A DNA stretch of 64,000 nucleotides, taken from positions 1,066,943-1,130,942 of the forward strand of contig NW_006763141.1 in NCBI RefSeq assembly GCF_000264905.1, in the 5' to 3' direction. Positions 25,279 through 35,316 of the stretch are shown here, one piece after another. Positions within the stretch are counted from its first letter, which is position 1. Each line of letters starts with the position of its first letter. The notes below the pieces were generated by a model that was not told where the DNA came from, made no database searches, and saw nothing but the letters and a program-made list of their open reading frames with translations. The translations under genes were made by a program, and so were the position numbers. The stretch comes from Stereum hirsutum FP-91666 SS1. Its lineage: Eukaryota; Basidiomycota; Agaricomycetes; Russulales; Stereaceae.

Positions 25279-25874
25279 TCGCTGATTGCTGCATCTGAGA
25301 AAGGGTCTGTTTATGTTCTCTCGATCTGTGGGCTCTGGGTTTTTCTGTATTCTCAATGGGTTGTTGGCCTTTCTTAGTCTTACAATGTAGTATTATTCGA
25401 TTCATTTCAGCTCTTCTGCTCATTCAAATGAAATTTCTACTTTCTGAAAATTCGTGGGTGACCGTTGTGGAATACTCGGTATTTATTGGTCGCGATTTTT
25501 CCAGGTAAGCCGGGTTGCTTGACTCACCGGCGCGTGCCGGCGCCGTCACTTGGACTCGACTTCGAAGTAGAACGGGCGAACCATTATTCATCAGGATTCG
25601 GAATCTCTATGAAGGGTATCTCTCGGGGAACTGGATTTGTTTTCGTTCAAGTCGCCTCCATACTCTCTATATCTCTCAGAATCGCTTGAAGTCGCCTCTC
25701 GCCATAACTCGCATGCTGTGGCGCTAGGTAGGTGCCACAATGACACCAAATTTAAACTCCGCCAGAAACACGATCGGGGTCGCGGTCATAATTGCGACTT
25801 GAACCACAACACGGTGTCTCTGCCTCTTGCTTCATCTTCACTTCTTCCCTCTATTGCATGGTCGTCAATTTTCA
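25279..25874. other. Intergenic between tandem genes
   Basis: No gene seen. An imperfect hairpin of the dispersed motif family, TGTGGCGC with GTGCCACA, lies at 25717-25740 about 135 bp before the next start codon. Confidence 0.5.
25717..25740. repeat. Imperfect hairpin TGTGGCGC ... GTGCCACA
   Basis: Arms of 8 nt with one mismatch and a short spacer; same core as other dispersed GCGCCACA sites. Confidence 0.6.
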
Positions 25875-27918
25875 ATGTCGAATAATTTTTGGAACGCCAA
25901 CACAGACTCCTTGCTTTCAAAGTACTCTGGGATCTCGGCCGGAGATGCTGACGCTTACAATGCCATGGAGGCACTGGACAACGAGGTCGTTGCGATGTCA
26001 AGGGCAATGAGCAGGATCAATTCGCTCAGGAATTCTCTGAACCCTTTCCATCGTCTTCCTCCAGAAATAATCTCGCGATGCTTCCACATTCTTGCTTCAA
26101 TGGAGCCGCCTATGTATAAGGAAGTCGTGTCGACTCGGATACGATGTCGAGGACATGTACATCTCGAGTGTGTGATATCACTTGGGTGGATCAAGGTGAG
26201 TATTCTATGTTTCGTCCGTTCCTGTTGTTGCATGCGTTCAATCGTTCTCATTATCATAGGTTACCCATGTCTGCGGTACTTGGAGGTGTGTTGCCCTTGG
26301 GGACCCCACCCTCTGGCAGGACCTCTCGTTCTTTGCGATGAGGCCTCGCTGTTTCTCAACGATCTCGCGCCGCTCCAAGTCCCTTCCACTTTCAATTACA
26401 TGCAGGATACCGCCTTTCCCTGTAGTACGCGAACTTTTTACACGCCATTACTCACGTGTACAGTCAATGCGTCTGTACGGTGGCCCGCTTCATTTGGGAA
26501 ACGTCCTACGAATTGCCAGGGAACCGTCACCGGTTCTGAAGTCTCTTTCATTGTTGTATTCGGCTGTTGATGAGCACGATGATGGTTTTGACGGAAAGGC
26601 ATTGGATGGAATTAAGGCCGACCAGCTGTTTCCAGCCTACCTCAAGGATCTACGATCAGCATACTCTGGCTCAGTGCCGTCGATCTTCACCGGCACCGTC
26701 GAATCCTTGACCCTCGTCGGATTTCCTTTTCCTGGCCCACCACTCCATTTCACTCCCAAACTCACGAGCCTGGTAGTCTCTCTGCCAGCGCCCTCCCGCC
26801 TCAGCCTCATAGAGTCGGAGATGCGCCAACTCTACCCCTCGTTGGGCCAGTTTCTCGATGTCTTGGAGGGGATGACTACCTTGACTTCCCTCGATCTCCG
26901 GTACTGCTCACCATACGACGTTCAATACGATCCCTCGTACCCGATTCCACGCACCGCTTCCCTCCCGTGGCTCGAAAATCTGACTTTAGTGAATATGTTC
27001 GAGGGCTTGATGGGTGTGTTGATGGCCATTCAAGCCCCCAACGCACGTCTGCGAATTGGACTTTATGGGGATCCGGACGACGACGAGCTTGCCTCTGTCT
27101 TTGATGCTGCTAAATGTAGCTGTGGCCGTGACATCGCATCCCTGCGCTCCCTCTACGTTCATATCGATACGGACCTACACAAGCGAGTCACTGTCTCCAG
27201 TTCTCCAGTTGTATCCTGGAGTCTCAATCACAATCCACACGATCTCTTTGCCCCAAACCAAGTCAATTCTGATGGCCCGATTGCCACCAAACGCGACCGA
27301 GACTTCGCTTTCGCCTTACAACGAATAGATTGTTCCAAGGCTGTCGAATACTCGACTGTGATATCGGTGGTACGGTGTTTCACTGAGAACATCGTGGAGC
27401 ATCTCTCGGTTCAGAACTCCCAGAAGAAAAGCGATGATGTCCCCTGCTCTAGACGATTCTGGTCCCACTTAACCGAGAACATGATCAACCTCCGCCATCT
27501 CTCCATCGAATACATGCCCCTATCATCCCATGACCTCAAACTCCTCTTGTATCGATGCACAGGCTCGGATTACTGGGACGAGGAGCTCGACAATAGTGAC
27601 GCAGCCTCCGAGGCTAGCTTGGGCTGGGTTGCCGAAGTGAACGAGCTTCGCCGCGATCTGCGGTTGCAGATTCCCAAGCTGGCGGTCGTCAAATTTCGGG
27701 GCATCAAATTGTCGACGAAGTTGTCGCATATGAGGAGCCTGTTGGAGCTGCGCAAGGAGCTTGTCGGCAATGCAAAGGGACGGGTTGATGCTAATGCCAA
27801 GCTGCAGAAGATAACATTTGACCATTGTGGTGCCATCGGTGCAGAGAGTCTGTGCCTGGATGGTTTGCGAGCGCTCGTTGAAGAGGTCGTCGTGATGGAT
27901 CAGGTGATGAGGTGGTAA
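25875..27918 (+). CDS. F-box protein with LRR-like C-terminal region
   Basis: Two exons, 25875-26195 and 26260-27918; 659 aa. A predicted helix (ALDNEVVAMSRAMSRINSLR) leads into the F-box: NPFHRLPPEIISRCFHIL, then LGWIKVTHVCGTWRCVALGDPTLWQDLSF, which the intron interrupts exactly before VTHVC. This is the canonical agaricomycete F-box layout. Downstream leucine-rich segments (LKSLSLLYSAV, LTSLVVSLPAPSRLSL, LTSLDLRYCSPY, LRHLSIEYMPLSS) fit an irregular LRR solenoid. Predicted role: substrate receptor of an SCF E3 ligase. The frame is open upstream to an ATG at 25827; I prefer 25875 because F-box relatives begin with a short acidic leader, but this is not decisive. Confidence 0.9.
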
Positions 27919-28161
27919 TTCAGAACTGGTCCAGGTTGATGGTGTACTCGTACTTTCAACGTACTTTGGTTGGGAATAGGAAATATATATCCGTCTTTTA
28001 CTGGTCGCAATGCCCCAATGTTAGAACTCGACAATCCGCGGACTTCTGTGGGCAGCAGGATTGTAGAATTAGTTATGTATATTCATAGAAGGGCCGATCT
28101 ATGAACCACGTAGACAAAACATGAAACTGAATCTGACTCCTCTTGTGGTGCAGACAGCCCA
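27919..28161. other. Intergenic between F-box gene and tRNA
   Basis: AT-rich 3' flank; nothing else seen. Confidence 0.5.
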
Positions 28162-28236
28162 CTGAGCATGGCGCAGCTGGTATAGCGCGCAGGGCCCATA
28201 ACCCTGAGGTCCCTCGATCGAAACGAGGTGCTGCTA
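28162..28236 (+). tRNA. Initiator-type tRNA-Met (CAU) with disrupted acceptor stem
   Basis: The D stem GCGC/GCGC, anticodon stem CAGGG/CCCTG and T stem CCTCG/CGAGG all pair. The anticodon loop CCCATAA gives CAU. Initiator hallmarks are three consecutive G:C pairs next to the anticodon loop, the T-loop ATCGAAA and a discriminator A. The 3' acceptor strand is TGCTGCT, but the 5' strand reads CTGAGCA, so the first three pairs fail. The intact form would be AGCAGCA; loss of one AGC would produce what is seen. The D loop is longer than usual. Possibly a pseudogene or a variant copy. No intron. Confidence 0.75.
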
Positions 28237-28251
28237 TCCTCGTAATCCTCC

Positions 28252-28260
28252 TTTTTTTTT
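28252..28260 (+). terminator. Pol III T-run terminator
   Basis: Nine consecutive T, 15 nt downstream of the tRNA 3' end. Confidence 0.75.
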
Positions 28261-29843
28261 GCCTGTCAATGGCCATTCGATTTCCAAGTCACCATACCCT
28301 TCCGGTGTTCCAAACTAAAATATTTCGGTGAAGAGGAAGGGTTCCTATTTATTTTCTCCAAGAATTTTTCGAGCTCCCCTCCAGAAACTGAAGAAAAGTA
28401 TTGAGATATAAGAGGCCGTCAGTACGAACGACTGTTGGAACAAGGAGTAGAGAAAATCGAGAAAAAGTGGCGTAGGCCAATGAGGGCCGGCGTGGGACCG
28501 CACAAATGGCGCAACGTGTTCCGTGCAGCCAATGAAAGAAAAGGCTCACCCGCCAGCCGGCGAAAATGGCGCAACCCTTCGACATCGTCCGGCCTGCTTG
28601 TTCCTTGCCATCATCACCTCGTGCTCGTTGTCTCCGCCGTCGTTCGCCTTTCCTTCGTCAACGTCTCACTCGGCGTCGTCGACTGCTGCGTTCTGCTTCT
28701 ACTCTTCTCTTTCGTGCTCTGTCTGGACTTGCCGCTCTATGGCTAGCTTCCTTAGGAACTAGGATCGTCGTGGATGAGTGAGAGCGTACTGCTCACGAAG
28801 CTCATGCCATGGACGGCTACTTGGTACTTGTTCTGGACCTGAGGCCTCACAACTATTGTATGGCAGACTGACTTTTCTTGTATACTTCGGGTTCAAGACG
28901 TCCCAAACGCACCCAATATTCATAGCATTCGTCATCAATATTCGTCCCCAGGTTCGATTCTCGTGGGTACTTTAAACCCTTTCTGTGTATTTGCCTTGCG
29001 CTCTCTCGTCATCCTGGTCATTCCCGTCGACACTCTGCCTACCCTTGGAAGTCTCCCTTTGAGCCGCAGACATCGTGTCTCCACCACCAACACATCGATT
29101 TGCGCAGCAGGTGAATGCGGGAGCGTAGTCCTCACCAAGCGGGATCCTGCTGTGCGTACCGAAGACTCGAACCTTTCTGGACCTCAAGATCGATTTCAAT
29201 GCTCTCAATGCTCCCTCCCCCCTCATTCAACACTGCGTCATCGTAGGATACCAGAATCCATTTCAGCTTCACTATGGGCAACATCGACACATGAATTTCC
29301 TTATGCAGCCCTTTTGTCCATGCCCGCGGAACCCGGCGTCGTTCTCTCGCCCATCGCAGCTGCCAGCGCATCCCCCAAGTTTATTCTCGCACCAGCTCGG
29401 AGCTCGTCCCGCTATCGTCGGCCGATGAATTACGGTGGTCGTGCGACGCCGCAGACGCCGCGGTCATCGGGTCGCCGTCGCTGTCCGTCATCCCCATCGC
29501 CCGTCATCAGAAGACACGACAGCTGCGGTGCTGGCGACGCCCTGACTCGGGGAAAACAAACACGCCACAACTTTGAAGTTCTGGGAAATATCGGGGCGAA
29601 GATGATTGGGACTTGCTTTGGTTGAGACCTCCACCTTCTCTGCGTGTTTTATATCGAAGAGGCGACTCGAGGTGAGCTCTACTGCAGTTCTTCCCTCTTT
29701 TTCGTGCCAAGAACTGGTGAAGTGCTGCGATTGGCTGACTTTGTTTGTGCACCTTTGTTTGGATTACGTAAGATCTTCTGCCGCGCAAGGCGTAACACCT
29801 TCCTCACCTGAGCCTTCTCGACAACATCGACGGTCCCTGTACG
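28261..29843. other. Intergenic upstream of the Ctr gene
   Basis: About 1.6 kb with no gene I can support. AAATGGCGCAAC occurs twice (near 28504 and 28564). An ORF of 220 codons at 28963-29625 lacks recognisable domains. ATTGG near 29731 is a possible CCAAT box for the Ctr gene. Confidence 0.5.
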
Positions 29844-30944
29844 ATGGCCTCTAACTTGCTTTGCGCTCTAAGTTTCGTCGCTATGACCTCCTTCAAGCTT
29901 GTGCTCGCAGACTCAAACGGCATGGACATGTCCATGGACGGCGCTATGGATCTTTCCTCAGGCAATATGCTCTCTTATCTGCACTTCACACCTGGAGACA
30001 CACTCTGGTTCCTGGGATGGGTTCCGAGTAGTAAAGGGGCGATGGTAGGTGTGTGCATAGGGTTGTTTTTGTTGGCGTTGGTAGAGAGGTGGTTGGCAGC
30101 GGTGAGAGGGGTCATGGAGGTTCATTGGGCTGTTAGGTACGTTCTAATATGAACTACTATTGCTTTCCACCCTGGAGATGCACCCCTTTTGCTTTTGCTC
30201 TAATTGCTTTCGGAGCGATTTCCGCGATCTCGAGGGGCTGACCACATACTGTTTGTAGAGCACAAATCGAACTCTCAAACCGACTGAACGTCAGAGCCGG
30301 TCTGCCTACTCCCGGAACGAACACCGATGAGAAGATCACGTCTCAGCGATCGTCTTCTCTTCTCGGTCTGCCACGGCGAGGTGCTATGCCACCGTTCATA
30401 CCGGCGCATGATATCTCAAGGGGGGTTCTACACGTCGGACAGACGGCACTCAGCTTCTTGTTCATGTTGGCTGTGATGTACGTTCACACTTTTGGTTTCT
30501 CCCTTCATTACTGGGTTTCGAGTTATGGTCTGGTTGTGTGAATGTGAGACGTCTCGTATCGAGTTATTGATAAGAATAGATACTCACGTCCAGAATCACA
30601 GCATTGTTCCGTTTTTATTCCACCCTTTTGTTCTCTTCATCGTCCTGCTTTACCCGATTCAGTATAAGAACTGACGCAACTTTGCCCTCTATATCCGTCC
30701 ATCTGCCTTCCTTCCTTCCACCCGTCTCGCCTTCATCTGTCACCCAAATACCGCGCCATCAAACCTCTCCCGCCTTTCCGCACCTCCTCACATTCCCATT
30801 CGTCTCATCGGCACTTTTCGCCCCATCTGCGCGACCTGTTCCTGCTCATACAGGACCTTCCAAGCGAGTTTCATCATCTCCATCATCATCGGTCTCGGCG
30901 TCGGGGAGACGCTGTTCGGAAGATATCTGCACCCTGTGCATTAA
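29844..30944 (+). CDS. Ctr-family copper transporter
   Basis: Three exons, 29844-30136, 30259-30477, 30854-30944; 200 aa, normal for the family. The N-terminus is hydrophobic, followed by a Met-rich copper-binding segment, GMDMSMDGAMDLSSGNM. TM1 lies near residues 65-87 (AMVGVCIGLFLLALVERWLA). The loop is basic and Pro-rich. TM2 holds the family Mx3M motif in LFMLAVMTFQ, assembled across the second intron. TM3 contains the G-x3-G-type packing motif in LGVGETLFGRYL. Ctr proteins form trimers that import Cu(I) after surface reduction. A ferric/cupric reductase gene lies 4.4 kb downstream on the same strand, with a proline-rich gene between. Assignment is firm; plasma-membrane versus vacuolar subtype is not settled by sequence. 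Confidence 0.93.
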
Positions 30945-32792
30945 ATCAAGTTGCGCACTGAGCCACCCTCGCTCAGATGCCTGTTTCTACCTTTATGTCG
31001 CCTACGTCGTCTCATGTCTTCCGTATCGAGTGCTTGTTCGAGCGCTCTTGTTAATGAATCTCGTTTCATTCTCTCATTTCGCGAGGCTCGAAGGCTGGAT
31101 GGGAAGTAAGAACAGGAAGGAGCGGGAGGGTGGGAAGACGAGGTCGGGCAGTTTGTGCCTGTTTCAGGAAGGTCAGTTCGGTGGTCGTGAGGTTGCGAGA
31201 TGGTGATGGAGGGAAGTGAACTTGCTATATGGTGACAGTAGGTCTTATTCTTTCCGCTCTCGATCGCTCTTGTTATCGTTTGCGTTGCGGTGGCGCCCTC
31301 TGTAATACGCGATTTCTTTTCCGGCTAGGGACGATAGTTGTCTGAGGTTCCGGTTCGTACCTGGATTGGGACCAACCAGCCTGTGATTTGCTCCTGAGAC
31401 GTTAGAGGGGAAGGCCTGGATGTGGAGTGCTGCAGCACTTCCCCATTTCGTGTTTTCTGGCCTGGGACACGGCGTCGTCAGCGGTGTTGTCGCAATTGCA
31501 CAGGCTAGACAGGAATAGGATGGTTAATCATGGTCAGAGGGAGGATGACCTTATTCGCTGACATGTGCGAGGGCACTGCTCGTTGGTGCAGCGGTGACGA
31601 ATGAATGGATTTCTGGGCCTCGATCCAGACATTGTGGGTGTGTCCATGGGTTATTTCGAGGCCTGTCACAGCCTGCTTGATAATTGTGCGCGTTGTTTTC
31701 GCTAAGAACAGGCACCGTTCTTTACCGACGCCTGTACATCGTCGTCCTGGGCCCACAAGCCTTCTTTCCTCGTCTATCTCTCACTCTCCTTGGCTACCGC
31801 AACCTTTTGCGCATAGGAAATGCGTACTTCTGTTACCGCCGGAACCTGGTGCTGCCGGGTTGAAGAGTGAACGGTGTGTCTGAATCTGGATCGCCTTGAA
31901 GGGAAGATTATGTCTATTCTTCGCAGCGGTTTGTCTCTCGGCGGTTTGTGCTGGGTTTAGTAGCTTCGATGTCGAAGTTTTTGATGGAGCGTTCGCGCAG
32001 CCCACGCCTAGCGAGGTCAAGGCGGAAATGGGCGCTTGAGCTTGAGAACCGCATGCTACGGAACGGTGTGGCACTGCTCGTCGTCGAAGACGATGTCGAA
32101 AGCTCTCGTACATTGGCTGGCTGTGTCGTGCCAATATGCCTATCCTTGGGCTCTCGTGGTGTGACTCTGAACCGCACTCTCGTCGGTGGTTGTTTTGGTC
32201 GAGTTCAGAGATGGTACTAGCGGCCGGTTTCACAGGGCGGTAAGCGCTTTTTGATCTGCTTGGGCAGCTGGTAGTGAAGACGATCTTCATTCAGTCGATA
32301 GACTCATCTCCGTCTGGTTTTCAAAGCGCTCTCTGCGCAGGCTGTACAATTTCGTCGATTGGGCGTACGTACGTGCCTGAAGTCCTGTTCGAGATCTAAA
32401 CTGGTCTCGAAGGGCGGGATCAGAGAAGCGCACAAGCGACGGGTTATAAGGATATGGTTGCTTGTGCAACTGTGAAGACAACGTCTTGTTGTTGTTGCTC
32501 TCGCTCGTTCGTACGTACGAGGCTGTCCACCCGTATACACAGGCCCCTACAAAGCCCATTGTTCTCCTCTTGTTTCCCCTTTAGGAGCACTGTCGGCTTT
32601 CGCCGGGCGCCACCCTCCTCGCCTGACTTTAGCTCTTGTTCTCAGTTTCCTCTGTCTTACACACCCACAAACACTCCTTCTCTCTTCCGCGCGTATCAAG
32701 TTCACACTCGTGTTGTATACGTACGTCAATCTTACTCCTCTGTTCTCTGCATCGACTCAATATGCAACGTACAGTATTATTCCAGTATTTAG
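30945..32792. other. Intergenic, no gene recognised
   Basis: About 1.85 kb with only short overlapping ORFs of arbitrary composition on both strands. Confidence 0.5.
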
Positions 32793-34418
32793 ATGGCACC
32801 GAAGTCGACAGGACCGTGGTATCCTACTTCCTTCCACTCGCAGAACCACCCTCATCAGCACCCTAATCCCCACCACCTCACTTTCATTCCCGGTCTACCT
32901 AACTTTCACCCCTCGTTCCATCCTTTCCACCTTAACCCGCCGCCCCCGTTCTTCCTAGGGCCACAAGCCCTCCCGCAATCCACCTCCAACCTCCTTCCAT
33001 CCGAGCCTGCGTACTCCCGCGCTCCAGACCCTCCATTACCTCCCAGGCCCGAGAGAGCGAGGACTCCTGAGCAAGACAGGCCAACCGGTTACTACAGGCG
33101 GCATACTGAGAGGAAGGACGGAAGGGAGTACATTGGTGCAGCTGGGTTCGGACATGCGGATTGTGTAGAACTGCATACGCATCCGAGAGACTGTCAGTGT
33201 GGATGTCGTGGTTGGGGAAGGGTGACACAGACAGTATTGGGAGGTCGTCTTCACGAGAGCTTGCCTGTACCGGGAGTCGACAGTCGGACAGGACGTGTGG
33301 CGGCAGCCTCCCATCCACTATTTCCAAATCCGGCGTACCCGTACGGTGTGGCACCACATCAGCCCAACGTCCCTGTTTCGGCGCCACCGCCAGCCCCTGC
33401 TCCCATCCGGGTTTCGTTCCCTCCTCGATCATCGGCATATGCTCCTACGCCAGCATCGACGTCTATCCCCAATATTCCTCCTCCAGTGCCTACTCACGGC
33501 TATAGTGACGCTCGAAGTCGTCCTTACATCCCTGGTGGATTGTATGGACGCTACACAGCGCCGATGGAAGACCGGTCTCATGTGCGGTTCACTCCTCCCC
33601 CTCCGCCGCCACCTGCTACGACACAAGGAGCGAGAGGGAGGTGGGCTTGGATGCCAGATCCTGAAACGGCACAAATGCCTGTAGCGCACACGCATCATCC
33701 ATCATCTGCATACGCCACAGCCGGCACTACCTCCATGCCAGACCCGGATCCAGAGCTAGTCATCTTCTCCCCACCTCCCCGACCCTCCGGACCAATGCCA
33801 CTCTCGCCCATCACAAACGATCCCGTACGTCCACATACCCCCGCACCAACATCGGCTTCCTCGTCCAGCTCTTCTTCGATGCTTTCGACTCCACTGGATG
33901 AGCATCCTGAGCCGCCATATGGGATGTATGGATCTGCGCCGAGGTGGCATGATATGGGTGAGGATGGTCCCAGGCTGAGGCTTTCGCCGCGTCGGGAGGA
34001 TGGTATGGACTATCCCGTTGTTCAACCACCGTCACATCTGGATGAAGAGCCGCCTATGCCACATCATTCACCTACTGGTTCGGCAACGAGTTGGGGGTCT
34101 GCGCGGTCAGGGATGCCAATGCCGAGAGTTGGAGAGTACTCAGGCATGGGTGGGAGCGATAGCGATGGGGATGGGATACGTGTGGTAGGCATGGGAGATC
34201 ATGGTAGGGAGCAAGGAGAGGAGGAGGAAGATGAGGATGTGGAGAGGTACATGAGGGCGGAGAAGAGATTAGAGAGGAGGAGGAGGGAGTTGAGGAGGTT
34301 GCTGGAAGATCCCGCCATGGGTGAGTATGATAGGCAGGTTGCGAGGGAGAGGGTCGAGAGGGCGGAGGATGAGGTTACGGGAGCCTGGTCGAGGAGAGCG
34401 GAACGCAGGAGGTTTTAA
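32793..34418 (+). CDS. Proline/histidine-rich protein, unknown function
   Basis: Intronless ORF of 541 aa. The N-terminus is rich in His and Pro (HPHQHPNPHHLTF). A more ordered patch near residues 100-135 contains YIGAAGFGHADCVELHTH and then CQCGCRGWG, a small Cys/His cluster that could bind metal. The middle is disordered with Pro runs. The C-terminal 70 residues form a charged Arg/Glu helix (ERYMRAEKRLERRRRELRRL), likely coiled coil. I do not recognise a family. Codon composition (third-position bias, open frame over 1.6 kb) supports coding. It lies between a copper transporter and a metalloreductase, so a metal link is tempting but unproven. Confidence 0.7.
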   Translation: MAPKSTGPWYPTSFHSQNHPHQHPNPHHLTFIPGLPNFHPSFHPFHLNPPPPFFLGPQALPQSTSNLLPSEPAYSRAPDPPLPPRPERARTPEQDRPTGYYRRHTERKDGREYIGAAGFGHADCVELHTHPRDCQCGCRGWGRVTQTVLGGRLHESLPVPGVDSRTGRVAAASHPLFPNPAYPYGVAPHQPNVPVSAPPPAPAPIRVSFPPRSSAYAPTPASTSIPNIPPPVPTHGYSDARSRPYIPGGLYGRYTAPMEDRSHVRFTPPPPPPPATTQGARGRWAWMPDPETAQMPVAHTHHPSSAYATAGTTSMPDPDPELVIFSPPPRPSGPMPLSPITNDPVRPHTPAPTSASSSSSSSMLSTPLDEHPEPPYGMYGSAPRWHDMGEDGPRLRLSPRREDGMDYPVVQPPSHLDEEPPMPHHSPTGSATSWGSARSGMPMPRVGEYSGMGGSDSDGDGIRVVGMGDHGREQGEEEEDEDVERYMRAEKRLERRRRELRRLLEDPAMGEYDRQVARERVERAEDEVTGAWSRRAERRRF

Positions 34419-35316
34419 TAGGTTTGCTTGGATGTTTGTAGTGCTGGGTGAAGACGAAGAACTTATTGTATTACTAGCTACTGTACGACACACAGTGGGT
34501 GCTGTCATGACTGGGACGACACACTGTATTGCTACTTACGATTTTTATGACTACGATTTAGGACGCTGATGACCACTGTATACCATTCTAACTCTTGACT
34601 GTTCTCTTGACATACACATCGCGCTGTCTCTGTCGCACACTGTCACGATATTCACCTTATCATTCATGTAGTTTTGCTACATCATCCATGTCTACCCTCC
34701 TCATCGCTCGCATGTCTTCGTTGTGGCGCAAACTCAATCGCTTTCTTGCGTCGATCTATCGAATCCATGCGTTGCGACACATGTTATTGTCCCTCATCTG
34801 TTGATTCATGGATAGGTCCCATATTGAAGTTGTGATGGAGAGCGAAAGCTTTGGATAACTACCCCACAAAGCACCCACGGAGATTTGGACATCGTGGGGG
34901 CAACTCAGTTCAGTAGATAAGATGGTCGGAAAATGTTCAGAGAAATGCTACGGTTCATGTGCGTCTTCTACTAAGAAAAGCAGGCGTAGACAACTGTAGA
35001 CAAGCGACTATTGACTTGACGATAAGAATCTTCTCAACTGGGCCGCACTCGAGACAAATGGACGTGTGGCGACGTGTGTGGCAACCCGCTGACAGTTCAA
35101 AGCGACGAAAAAACTTTTTCACCTCTGTTTGTCCGCAGCAAACAAATGAGCTCCCATTGGTGAAGTCCTCAATTCTAACTTCGCCTCTCCCGCTCCTGCG
35201 CCCTCACTTTCAGTCCTCACGTCCCTCTGTCGTTGTAGGCTCTATACGCTTTTTGAAGGCTTTAGCTGCAATAGAGCCTGACTGAAAGCCGTCGTCCTCA
35301 ACGTTCTATCGACGAC
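34419..35316. other. Intergenic, promoter of the reductase gene
   Basis: No gene seen. Holds TTGTGGCGCA at 34721-34730 and TGTGTGGC repeats near 35063-35085. ATTGG near 35156 may be a CCAAT box for the reductase gene. Confidence 0.5.

Noticed and set aside
28951..28960. B-box-like GGTTCGATTC suggesting a tRNA
   Set aside because: The flanking bases do not form a T stem, and no A box or acceptor stem is present.
28963..29625. Plus-strand ORF of 220 codons upstream of the Ctr gene
   Set aside because: No domain, mixed composition, and it occupies the likely promoter and leader of the Ctr gene.
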